A stretch of DNA of 53,843 bases, taken from Herpetosiphonaceae bacterium (GTDB taxonomy: Bacteria > Chloroflexota > Chloroflexia > Chloroflexales > Herpetosiphonaceae). The position numbers and the translations under genes are program-made. The number at the start of each line of letters is the position of its first letter. The stretch's first letter is position 1. Shown one piece after another: positions 25,322 to 33,580 of this stretch. The DNA is taken from positions 1 through 53,843 of the forward strand of contig JABXJS010000238.1 of the NCBI GenBank assembly GCA_013538855.1. The letters run 5' to 3'. The notes under the pieces are model-generated. The model did no database searches and was not told the DNA's origin. It saw only the letters and a program-made list of their open reading frames with translations.

Positions 25322-27463
25322 TTACTTGCGGCGGAACCAGCCCTTGCGCGATTTATTCTGCTCTAGCTCCGCGCGCAGGTCCGAGAAGTCGGCTGGGTTG
25401 CTGGGCTGGCTGCGCTCGCCGAGGTCCACAACGCCATCGGGGGTGTCGTGGTCGTCTGGTGCATCGAGCATCCAGCTTGGCACCTCTTCGATGCCAAACT
25501 CGGTTGGCGGCGGCTGCACAAGGCCCTCTTGTTCTAGGTCCTGGCGCAGCCACTCGGGCATATCGGCGGTGATGACTGGCTTGGTCGTGGGCTGCGGCTC
25601 GTCCTCCGGCGGGGCCTCTGGCGCAATCATGTGCACCGGTTCGACCGACATAGGCTCGCTGATTTGATATGGATTTGTGCTTGGCACAGCGCCAAGCTGC
25701 GCCATCCAGCCCCAGATCTGCGTGCGCCGCACCGCTGGATCAGCGCTAAGCTGGAGCGGTCGGCCGCGTGCGTCAATCACGACGCCAAGGATCGACCCCT
25801 CCAGCGCTGCAATATCAGACTGGACCTCGGCTCCTGGCTCATTGTCGCCGATGCGCACGGTGCGCGCTGGCCGCAGCACCAGCGTGCCACGCTGGCCACG
25901 TGGCAGCTCTAGATTGCGAATTTCGCCCTGGCGCACCTGGATGGTCTGTGGCTCACCGCCGACTGGGGTGAGCACAGCCTCAACAGCGATCTCGCCTGCG
26001 CGGCCTGGATCATTGATCACGATGCAGCTTGCCAGCATGCCCGTGCGCAGCGCATCCTGCTCTAGCACGCAGTACGCCGCCTCTGGGTGCTGCCAGCCAA
26101 GCGCGCCACAGAGCGGCAGCAGCATCTCGCGATCAAGGTAGATATCGGTGATCATCGGGCTGGCGGCGGCGGCCTCTGGCAGTGCATCGAGCACCATCAG
26201 CAGCGCCTCGGCTGGATGGGCCACGTGGGTGAGGCTGCCACCGCTGGCGATCACAAAGTCGAACAGCAGCTCCGGCTGCTCGTCGTGGAGCGCCTCCATA
26301 CCGATTTTAAGCGCCTCACGCGCGAGCGCTTGGCTGAAGAAGAGATCTTCTTGGGTGATTGGGACGATCTGCGGGCGCAGCAAGATGTTCAGCACCCGCT
26401 CGCGCACCTGCTGCTCGGTTTGGGTAAATGGGAGCCAGCGACTGATGCCGCTCGTGCCCGCCTGATCGAGGATGCCCGCTGCACCGTAGCCTGTGCCGCA
26501 GTTGGCCAAGATCGCCAGCGCCTGCTTTTGTTCGTGCTCATGCGCATAGACTAGCGCGGTCGAGAGTGCCCCGACATCGAGCACCAGTACGGCGCGCTCG
26601 GTGTGGCGGCTCAGAAAGCGTGTAATTGGCAGCAGGCACTCTGCCGTTGTGCGTAGCGGCACCGTCGTCATGCTGCGCAATCGATTATAGCCCGGCAGAT
26701 TGGGCAGCACCTTGTCATTGTAGATGCGCATCAGCTCATAGCGCGCTGGCATCAGCTGTTCGGTTTCGAGATCCGGGCGCACATTTGCGGCAACTGTAAT
26801 CGGCACAATCGTTGAAAGCGCCTCTTCAACAATCGGATATGCGGCGCTGTTGCCGCTGAACAGCAGGTGCGCAAACTCACGATTGGTCGACTGATCGCGG
26901 CGCAGCAGGGTGAACCCGAGCATGTGGGCCAAGCGCTCAACCGGTGTGACGTTGCCGCCCTCGGTGCCGCCAGCCAGCAGCACGGTGGCTGCCGGCAGCC
27001 GCGCGAGCTGCGTGAGCTGGTGGTCAATCCAGCTCTCCCCCTCTGGGAGAATCTGATCGCGCTGCTCGTCGAGCGTGACGGTGCCCAGCAGGGTGGCATA
27101 GGTGGACTGCGCAACACGCTGAAGACTCGCGCCAGTTGTGTCCTGTGAGATGGCCGCGAGCACCACTGGCAGCGCACCGGCCGCGCTACTGATGAACACG
27201 GCCAGATCAACCCCGCTGCCATCAGGCCGATGTGGAGTGAGTGGCCCATATTCCGATATGAGCTGGCGCGCTGTGAGTGCTTCGATCTTTTTGAGCGCGG
27301 CTTGAATGCCGATCCAAGCGTCGGCTTCGGGCAATTCCAAGGTGGATAGAGCCTGGGCCTGAGCTACGGCGCGATAGTCGCCCGCTACTTGATCGATCAG
27401 CACCACATTGGTGAACAACGTGCCGATGTCAACCACCAGTAATGCAGATGGATCGGAGGCCAT
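25322..27463 (-). CDS. MutL/GlmL-like ASKHA ATPase with PxW-motif tail
   Basis: A 713-aa protein resembling glutamate mutase accessory protein MutL (GlmL), an ASKHA (actin/Hsp70-like) ATPase. The phosphate-1 motif is VVDIGTLFTNVVLID (10-24). LLAGGTEGGNVTP (about 171-183) and VLVLDVGALSTALVYAHE further on are typical of this family. No mutase genes are nearby, so it is not acting on glutamate mutase here. Its C-terminal tail (from about 600) is low-complexity and contains PEWL (636-639) and PSWM (662-665), the motif found about 24 times in the neighbouring zinc-ribbon protein. GAGGAAAC precedes the ATG. It is the last gene of the membrane operon. Confidence 0.85.
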   Translation of the reverse strand: MASDPSALLVVDIGTLFTNVVLIDQVAGDYRAVAQAQALSTLELPEADAWIGIQAALKKIEALTARQLISEYGPLTPHRPDGSGVDLAVFISSAAGALPVVLAAISQDTTGASLQRVAQSTYATLLGTVTLDEQRDQILPEGESWIDHQLTQLARLPAATVLLAGGTEGGNVTPVERLAHMLGFTLLRRDQSTNREFAHLLFSGNSAAYPIVEEALSTIVPITVAANVRPDLETEQLMPARYELMRIYNDKVLPNLPGYNRLRSMTTVPLRTTAECLLPITRFLSRHTERAVLVLDVGALSTALVYAHEHEQKQALAILANCGTGYGAAGILDQAGTSGISRWLPFTQTEQQVRERVLNILLRPQIVPITQEDLFFSQALAREALKIGMEALHDEQPELLFDFVIASGGSLTHVAHPAEALLMVLDALPEAAAASPMITDIYLDREMLLPLCGALGWQHPEAAYCVLEQDALRTGMLASCIVINDPGRAGEIAVEAVLTPVGGEPQTIQVRQGEIRNLELPRGQRGTLVLRPARTVRIGDNEPGAEVQSDIAALEGSILGVVIDARGRPLQLSADPAVRRTQIWGWMAQLGAVPSTNPYQISEPMSVEPVHMIAPEAPPEDEPQPTTKPVITADMPEWLRQDLEQEGLVQPPPTEFGIEEVPSWMLDAPDDHDTPDGVVDLGERSQPSNPADFSDLRAELEQNKSRKGWFRRK

Positions 27464-27490
27464 AATGTTTCCTCTGCCCGGCGGTCTAGC

Positions 27491-28144
27491 CTAGCCCAGA
27501 CCAAGCTGCCGGGTAATAAACTGAACTCGGTCGATGAGTGCGGTCTGGTAGGTTAGCAGTGCGCCACCAAATGCAACGCCAAGGCTAATAACCAGCAGCC
27601 AGTGTCCAATGCTATGGATGCCGCTTGCCGCTGGTTGCTCACCTTCAGTTGGCTGTTTTGAGCGCGTGAATGAAAACGAGAGCAGCACCAAGACGACGCC
27701 GATAACCAGCACAATCTTGCCGATGACGACGCTGAGGTCAGGTGCGTTGGTGAAGGTGTTGATCGATACAAGCGAGTCGCTGATCTGTGGGAGCACAGTT
27801 CCAGCGATGGTTCCCATCAGCGCCACCGCTGCGCCGACCCCAAACAAAATCGCCAGTGGAAAGTTGGCCAGCCAGCTAAACTGTTGACTGCCGAGACGTG
27901 TGAACAACAGTACACTGAGCACAATCGGGATGAGCCAGATCGTCTGCCCGATACTTGGCCCTGCTTCGACCATACCGCGCGCTGGCTCGACCAGGACATT
28001 TGTGAGCAGCACGGTGACCGTGTAGCCCAGCCCTAGCCCCACAAAGAAGTACTGGCTAAAGCGAAACAGCGGGTTATCACCAAATGCACGACTAAGCACG
28101 ATCAGTGTTAGTCCAAAGGCGATCCAGGGCCAGATCGCGTCCAT
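27491..28144 (-). CDS. Polytopic membrane protein, membrane operon
   Basis: A 217-aa integral membrane protein with about six or seven predicted helices; the chain opens directly into a helix (WPWIAFGLTLIVLSRA). A charged loop near residue 170 (TRSKQPTEGEQP) should face the cytoplasm. The ATG at 28144 shares a base with the TGA of the upstream gene (TGATG), with AAGGAG 8 nt before, so it is translationally coupled. No family is recognised. Confidence 0.82.
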   Translation of the reverse strand: MDAIWPWIAFGLTLIVLSRAFGDNPLFRFSQYFFVGLGLGYTVTVLLTNVLVEPARGMVEAGPSIGQTIWLIPIVLSVLLFTRLGSQQFSWLANFPLAILFGVGAAVALMGTIAGTVLPQISDSLVSINTFTNAPDLSVVIGKIVLVIGVVLVLLSFSFTRSKQPTEGEQPAASGIHSIGHWLLVISLGVAFGGALLTYQTALIDRVQFITRQLGLG

Positions 28145-31100
28145 CAATCGTTCTCCTTCTGCCGCCGTCGCTGAGCACGGCTGCGGACTCCGGCGATGCC
28201 GCCGCCTAGGACGATCACGACGATCATGAGACCACCTAGCGAGATGGCGTTTTCGGAAGCGTTGCTGTTGGCCGCTAGTCCAAGCTGATTCGCATAGGCT
28301 TGCATACCTGCTAGCCCGTTGATTTGGTACATTGCTGCGCCTTCAATATGAATGTAGGGCAGATTAAGCGGCGCGCTTTCGTTGGTTGTGAGCACCGCGA
28401 CTGGCAATGTACGGTCAACAGCCCAAACTTGCTCGACCCACTGGCGCACGTCATCTGGGCTATCGGCTACGATGACGAGCAGATCGAAATCTTGCATGCT
28501 GCTGATGATTGGCCGCTCGAAGCGAATGCTGCTGCCTTGGCCTGTGACTTTCGAGAAAAAGCCGATGAAGTTGATATCGTTCGCCGAGTTGAGCTGTTTG
28601 ATGCGGTCGCGTAGCACGTCGCGCGTGTGTTGGGCCAGATTGGCCAGCGCTGTGCTGCCGCCGGCAAAGTACGCTAGATTGATAAAGTCCGCGCCGGGAG
28701 TCAGCCCCGCTTGGCGTAGCTGGAGCGCTTCTCGATCTGCCACCAGCGTGCCTTGGACATCTGTTGACATAAGCAGCATCGGTGCATGTTGTGCTTGCAG
28801 GTGTTGCATCACAACATTGGTCAGCGGCTCTAGCTCGGCGCTACGGCGTAGATCGGCCTCGTAGGCGATCAACACGCGACTATCGCTGTTCAAGTCATTG
28901 ATATAAGTGTACAGCCCCGCCACATCGCCGCCGAGCCGATTTGGCCCGGTAAGTGGCAGATCCTGAACCACAAACGGTGTCAAAATTGCCAAGAGCAGCA
29001 GGAGCGCAATGATCCGATCAATGCCCACCTTTTGCCACCAGCGCTTGGATACTGCTGCCTCCTCGGCAGCTGGCTCCGGCAGCGGCTGCATAATGATCTC
29101 GCGCAAGAGGTTGGCTGCGGCCAACCGCTCTGGCGACGGCTCGAATGTTGGCGGCAGCGGCACATCAGAGCGACGCGTCGGCTGCTCTGTTGCTACCTCG
29201 GCTGTTGGTGTTGTTTCCTCTGGTCCAAGCACGCGCAGCCAGTCTGGTGTCTCACTTGTCTCCGTCTCTGCCTCTGCGGATGGTGACGGCTGTTCTGGCT
29301 CTTTGACACTCTGGCGTAGCCAGGCTGGTAGGTCAACATTGCTCAACAAGCTGTCATCCACGGCAGCAGTCGAATCATCATCCAGCAACCAAGAGGGCGC
29401 AGTGGGCTGACTGCTTGGCTCATCGAGCCGAACTGTGGTGGCTGGTGCTGTTGGTAGATCCTCGCTCAACCAGCTTGGAGCTGCTGACTCGGCGTCGCTT
29501 GCGGCTTGCTCCACGTCGCCGACACCTGTTAGAGGCGCTTCAGGTGTGTCTTCTTCCGCCTGGAGCCAAGCCGGAATATCACTGGTACTTGCGAGTGTAC
29601 CATCAACGTCGCGTAGCCACTCTGGTACTGTTTGCTGCTCTTGATGCGCAGGCCCTGTAGACGATTCTGCTGACTGCTCCACCTCCGCTGTCTCAGTGTC
29701 CTGCAGCCAGGGGGGCACATCGTCCTGCTCAAGGGCAACGGTGGGTGTGCCCTGCGCATCAGGCGTTTCAGTAGCCTGGAGCCACGGGGGTACATCGTCC
29801 TGCTCAAGCGCAACGGTGGATGTGTCCTCCGCTACTGTCTCAGTGTCCTGCAGCCACGGGGGCACATTGTCCTGCTCAAGGGCAACGGTGGGTGTGCCCT
29901 GCGCATCAGGCGTCTCAGTGTCCTGCAGCCAAGCAGGAATACCGCTAACTGGTGTTTCTGCGGCGCTTGGCGCATCCGTTTGTGCGTCTTGCATCCACGG
30001 TGGAGTCTCAGCAATGGGGCTTTCATTCGGCCCCCATGCGGGCACTGTTGTACTATCTAGCGTTGCTGCAGGAACTATCGGCTCGCTTGACTCAGCCATC
30101 CGCAGCCACTCGGGAATATCTGTTGCTTGGTCTGGCTGCGCATCGGCTGCTTCAGCCTGGGCTGCTTCACTCGACTCAGCGTTTTGCATCCAACTAGGCA
30201 TCTCCGTTGGTGTCTGAGTTACGGGATGGAGATCTTCATCGGATATTTCAACAATGGGCGGCTCACTATCCAGATCTTGGAGCCACGTTGGTAGATCACC
30301 TGTGGCTGGCTTGGTAATATCAGGCGACTCAAAGCCAAGCTTATCATTTTTCGGAGCAGACACGTTGTTCTGCTCTGGCTCAAGTGCACGCACCCAGTCC
30401 GGAAGGTGCGTCCCTTGTTCGCCATGGTCTTCAGTAGGCTGCTCGTTCTCGGCTTCAGCTGAATGTGCCGCTGGTGGTGGGGTGGATTGATCGGTCGTTT
30501 CAAGCTCGCGCAGCCACTCAGGACCATCCTCGTCCATTCCGCTGCTCGCAGCTGGTTGAGTAGGTGGCGGCGTGGCCGGGGCCTCGTCGCGGAGCCAGGG
30601 CGGCACGTCGTCGCCTGCATCATCGGCGGCGGGCTGGGCCTGGGCGGCTGGAGGCGGTGCGGCCTGATCGGTAGGCTGAAGGTCGCGGAGCCAATCGGGC
30701 ACATCGTCGTCCATGGTGCTCGGAGCAGGAGCCTGAGCAGCGGCTGGTGGCGGTGTGGCCGGGGCCTCGTCGCGGAGCCAGGGTGGCACGTCGTCGCCTG
30801 CATCATCGGCGGCAGTGGGCTGGGCCTGGGCAGCAGGCGCACTTGACTGTTGTAGATCGGCTAGCCATGCTGGCAGCGGCTCACTATCGCCGAGTGCAGG
30901 CTCAGGCTGACTCGGAGGTGGTGGTGTCTCTGGTGGCGGAGTTGAAGCCTGAAGCTCTCGCAGCCAGTCTGGCAGATCAGTTGGCGTGCTTTGTTGCGGC
31001 GATTGTGGGCTAGGCTGCGCCGTATCAGGCTGATCAAGCCCTTGTAACCATGGTGGCAGGTCACTTGGAGCGGAGGCTTGCGACTGGCTTGGCGGTGCAG

Positions 31101-31296
31101 GTGCATCTCTGAGCCAGTCGGGAGTATCACCGCTTTGAGGCGACTGAGGACTAGCCGAATCACCTGACTGATCAAGCTGTTGCAGCCAAGGAGGCAATGT
31201 TGCATCGTTGTTTGCAGCCGGGGTGAGTGGCGCGTTACAACGAACACAAAAAACCCGATCAGGGCTGTTCGGCGTGCCACATTGTGGACAGTACAT
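28144..31296 (-). CDS. Zinc-ribbon protein with about 24 PxW motifs and an extracytoplasmic domain
   Basis: A 1050-aa protein. An N-terminal zinc ribbon (C3, C6, C17, C20) is followed by a very long acidic low-complexity region (about 35-690) with roughly 24 copies of P-x-W-(L/M/V)-x, for example PPWLQD, PDWLRD, PAWLQD. A membrane helix at about 761-778 leads to a ~240-residue extracytoplasmic alpha/beta domain, and a second helix (about 1019-1037) returns to a short basic tail. By this topology the motif region is cytoplasmic. Near-identical DNA repeats inside it show recent expansion. AGGAGGCGGCC precedes the ATG. It shares its motif with the MutL-like neighbour. Function unknown; I propose a scaffold. 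Confidence 0.82.
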   Translation of the reverse strand: MYCPQCGTPNSPDRVFCVRCNAPLTPAANNDATLPPWLQQLDQSGDSASPQSPQSGDTPDWLRDAPAPPSQSQASAPSDLPPWLQGLDQPDTAQPSPQSPQQSTPTDLPDWLRELQASTPPPETPPPPSQPEPALGDSEPLPAWLADLQQSSAPAAQAQPTAADDAGDDVPPWLRDEAPATPPPAAAQAPAPSTMDDDVPDWLRDLQPTDQAAPPPAAQAQPAADDAGDDVPPWLRDEAPATPPPTQPAASSGMDEDGPEWLRELETTDQSTPPPAAHSAEAENEQPTEDHGEQGTHLPDWVRALEPEQNNVSAPKNDKLGFESPDITKPATGDLPTWLQDLDSEPPIVEISDEDLHPVTQTPTEMPSWMQNAESSEAAQAEAADAQPDQATDIPEWLRMAESSEPIVPAATLDSTTVPAWGPNESPIAETPPWMQDAQTDAPSAAETPVSGIPAWLQDTETPDAQGTPTVALEQDNVPPWLQDTETVAEDTSTVALEQDDVPPWLQATETPDAQGTPTVALEQDDVPPWLQDTETAEVEQSAESSTGPAHQEQQTVPEWLRDVDGTLASTSDIPAWLQAEEDTPEAPLTGVGDVEQAASDAESAAPSWLSEDLPTAPATTVRLDEPSSQPTAPSWLLDDDSTAAVDDSLLSNVDLPAWLRQSVKEPEQPSPSAEAETETSETPDWLRVLGPEETTPTAEVATEQPTRRSDVPLPPTFEPSPERLAAANLLREIIMQPLPEPAAEEAAVSKRWWQKVGIDRIIALLLLLAILTPFVVQDLPLTGPNRLGGDVAGLYTYINDLNSDSRVLIAYEADLRRSAELEPLTNVVMQHLQAQHAPMLLMSTDVQGTLVADREALQLRQAGLTPGADFINLAYFAGGSTALANLAQHTRDVLRDRIKQLNSANDINFIGFFSKVTGQGSSIRFERPIISSMQDFDLLVIVADSPDDVRQWVEQVWAVDRTLPVAVLTTNESAPLNLPYIHIEGAAMYQINGLAGMQAYANQLGLAANSNASENAISLGGLMIVVIVLGGGIAGVRSRAQRRRQKEND
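29701..29922. repeat. Three near-identical 72-75 nt tandem repeats within the zinc-ribbon gene
   Basis: Units start at 29701, 29776 and 29848 (75, 72, 75 nt). The first and third are almost identical over their whole length. Each encodes a PPWLQ(D/A)T(E) block with the acidic linker. They are recent tandem duplications within the coding sequence. Confidence 0.75.
30562..30828. repeat. Repeated ~82 nt block inside the zinc-ribbon gene
   Basis: The segment at about 30562-30643 recurs almost unchanged at about 30743-30828, 181 nt apart. Both encode a DVPPWLRDEAPATPPP-type stretch. Together with the repeats at 29701 it shows that PxW blocks were multiplied more than once. Confidence 0.7.
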
Positions 31297-31308
31297 TGAG
31301 GCCGCCTC

Positions 31309-31974
31309 CTAGCGATCTAAATATGGCCGGTCAAGACCAAGAATAATGCGAACACTGGCGACAACTGCGCCGATTGCTGCGCCAAGTGCAAGCCCGCGTA
31401 GCCCAGCCAAAGCGAGGTACTGTTGGATCCAAACGGCAGTTTCACCAACAAAAGGCAGCCATGCTGTTATGGGAAGCTGTAGCAGCAGCATGAATGTTGC
31501 TACCACTGTGACCACAACGGCCTCGCGGCTGCCGCTGCCCAAAGCACGGATAGCGGCTGTTAGCGCAAAGAATGTCAAGAGTGCCAGCAGACTAACACTC
31601 AACGGCGTGTAGACCCAGCGCACCACATCTTGAAACAAGCTTGTTTCAAGGACAATCGGCTGAGCCTCGGCAAAGTTGCTGTAGAGCGCCAACCCTGGAG
31701 GAATGAGGACGCCGATCAAGAGCGCGACGCTGTAAGGCCAGCGTGGATGGCGACGGCGTAGGCGACCTAGATGGAACCAGACAACGTTGGCGACGCCAAC
31801 CAGCACGGCAAAGGCCGCCAAAAACTGTGCCAGCTCTAAAACCTGCTGGCTTGCTTCGCTGATTCCGCTGATATTGGCAAACAGGCGATCAAACAGGATC
31901 AAAATACCAGCTACACTCCCGAGCAGGATGGGAATGAGGCGCTTGAAATCACGGAGAAGTTGAAGTTGACGCAT
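31309..31974 (-). CDS. Polytopic membrane protein, membrane operon
   Basis: A 221-aa integral membrane protein with about six predicted helices. The N-terminal residues RDFKRLIPILLG lead into the first. It overlaps the upstream DUF6754-like gene by 26 nt, and the zinc-ribbon gene starts 12 nt after its stop. No family is recognised. Position and topology suggest it is a membrane partner of the zinc-ribbon protein. Confidence 0.8.
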   Translation of the reverse strand: MRQLQLLRDFKRLIPILLGSVAGILILFDRLFANISGISEASQQVLELAQFLAAFAVLVGVANVVWFHLGRLRRRHPRWPYSVALLIGVLIPPGLALYSNFAEAQPIVLETSLFQDVVRWVYTPLSVSLLALLTFFALTAAIRALGSGSREAVVVTVVATFMLLLQLPITAWLPFVGETAVWIQQYLALAGLRGLALGAAIGAVVASVRIILGLDRPYLDR

Positions 31975-32863
31975 TCACAATCCCCTGTCTGGCGGGTACT
32001 CCAGGAAAACTGCTGTTGATAATTCCCAGGTCCTGCAGCGACCATAAGATGATACCTACAACAATGACCGCGATCAGTAGGTACCGAATTGCATCGTGGG
32101 TAAGCACACGCGCCAATCCAATCGGGGTTGGTGCGACATACGCCTCAGCAACGTAGATTTCTTCTCCATACAGTGTTTGATCTGCAGTGAGTATCACGGC
32201 TGCTAGCGAGGATGGGTTGGTGGTGCCAGCAATCTGTTGAATGCCTGCTTGTTGACCCTGCTCTCCAAGCAGCAGGTAGCTTTCGCCAAAGCCGCCCACA
32301 GCCACGCTGGCCTCCATTGGCTCATAAAGGTAGCGCTGACCAACACCTGCGGCAAAGGCAAGTGAATCATGATCGGCATATAAGCGCACTGACTGAGGAT
32401 CGTAGTCTTCTGTGTAGCCTGCGTCGCGGTAGGTTGCATGAATTGCCCCCCGCAGTGCTAGGTGTGCTACTGCATCGCCGCTGGAGGCTGTGACAGTGCC
32501 ACCACGCCGTGCTGCGCCGCTTGACACCCGCTGCGCAAGCATCAACCCAGCAAACATCGCCGGGCTGATTGTTTCCCCATGCAGAGATCCGCTTCCTGGT
32601 GTGATGTGCACTGGCTGCCCGGTTTCGGCTGCTCTGGCTAGCGCTGTATCAAGCTCATCAAGGGCTGGTAAAGGCCGTAGGTTGACCTTACGTCCGCCAG
32701 AGATGACCCGACCATACAAAAATGGTAAGGCAATAGCCATACTAATAAGCAGAATAGTTACAAGCAGATCGAACAGTGACACGCTGAAGCCCTCGTTGTA
32801 GAATCTATGAGGATCTGGTGCGAGAATTGCGCTGAGTGTAGCCCATTGACTCTGGTTTGTCAA
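31949..32863 (-). CDS. DUF6754-like membrane protein
   Basis: A 304-aa protein with an N-terminal membrane helix (about 28-50), a soluble domain of ~190 residues (about 65-255) and a C-terminal helix (about 260-280). The soluble part has an N-terminal glycine-rich stretch (ITPGSGSLHGETISPAMFAGL) and conserved-looking polar blocks (GDAVAHLALRGAI). From memory it resembles the DUF6754 family of Chloroflexi; this is not verified. It starts with TTG overlapping the upstream TGA (TTGA), with no strong Shine-Dalgarno, so coupling from the 88-aa gene is probable. The next gene overlaps it by 26 nt. Confidence 0.72.
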   Translation of the reverse strand: MTNQSQWATLSAILAPDPHRFYNEGFSVSLFDLLVTILLISMAIALPFLYGRVISGGRKVNLRPLPALDELDTALARAAETGQPVHITPGSGSLHGETISPAMFAGLMLAQRVSSGAARRGGTVTASSGDAVAHLALRGAIHATYRDAGYTEDYDPQSVRLYADHDSLAFAAGVGQRYLYEPMEASVAVGGFGESYLLLGEQGQQAGIQQIAGTTNPSSLAAVILTADQTLYGEEIYVAEAYVAPTPIGLARVLTHDAIRYLLIAVIVVGIILWSLQDLGIINSSFPGVPARQGIVNASTSTSP

Positions 32864-33126
32864 CTTTCTAGGGCTTGTAGATAGCCTATTAACTCCTGCC
32901 AGCTTGCTTCATCTTCGAGTGCAACTGCATATGTATGGAGTGCGCTGCGCCACGGTGCAATTGGTGTTATTGGCTGTAGTACAAGCAGGAGTTGGCTTGC
33001 GACGACACTTGCACCTTTTCCCATTCCCAGCAAAGTTTGGGCCACCCCGCCAAGCCGCCAACGGTGGATGTGCGCCGCAAGCTGCTGTAATGCCTGCTGC
33101 CGCTGCTCGAGATTTAGCTCATCCAC
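32860..33126 (-). CDS. Hypothetical protein (88 aa)
   Basis: An 88-aa, mostly helical, soluble protein with no recognised family. Its start overlaps the dtd 3' end by 8 nt with ACAGGA just upstream, and its stop overlaps the next gene's TTG start by 3 nt. This tight arrangement argues that it is a real gene. No functional hint is visible in its sequence. Confidence 0.6.
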   Translation of the reverse strand: MDELNLEQRQQALQQLAAHIHRWRLGGVAQTLLGMGKGASVVASQLLLVLQPITPIAPWRSALHTYAVALEDEASWQELIGYLQALES

Positions 33127-33580
33127 GTCCTGTGCTCCACTCAGCTGTATCGAGAATCAAGGTGACTGGTCCGTCGTTCACCAGCTGCACATCCATGTGC
33201 GCGCCAAACTGGCCGCTGGCAACCTGCACACCTTGCTGCCGCACATAGGCGCAGAACTGCTCAACCATGGGTGCCGCCTGCTCTGGCGGCGCGGCCGCTG
33301 CCCAGCTTGGCCGCCGACCTTTGCGCGTCTCCGCATACAAGGTGAACTGCGACACAACCAGCATTGCGCCGACGCCATCGCTAAGACTGCGGTCAAAACG
33401 CCCCTTTGTACCAGGAAAGAGGCGTAGGCTGATAATCTTATCGGCAAGGCGGCGTAGCTCTAGCTCGGTGTCGCTGTGCGTGATGGCGAGCAGCACAAGC
33501 AGTCCTTGCTCAATGGCTCCGACAGTCTGCTCATCGACCACCACCTGCGCCTGCTGCACGCGCTGAAGCACTGCGCGCAC
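33119..33580 (-). CDS. dtd: D-aminoacyl-tRNA deacylase
   Basis: A 153-aa enzyme that hydrolyses D-amino acids (and glycine) from tRNA, protecting translation. It begins MRAVLQRVQQAQV and contains the catalytic motifs SQFTLYA and NDGPVT, both complete. Length is normal. The start is GTG at 33580, sharing one base with the TAG stop of the PIN-TRAM gene (TAGTG), so it is translationally coupled. Confidence 0.96.
   Translation of the reverse strand: MRAVLQRVQQAQVVVDEQTVGAIEQGLLVLLAITHSDTELELRRLADKIISLRLFPGTKGRFDRSLSDGVGAMLVVSQFTLYAETRKGRRPSWAAAAPPEQAAPMVEQFCAYVRQQGVQVASGQFGAHMDVQLVNDGPVTLILDTAEWSTGRG

Noticed and set aside
25322-27463. Glutamate mutase function for the MutL-like protein
   Set aside because: No mutase E or S subunit genes or B12-binding motif are near, and the gene lies in an unrelated membrane operon.
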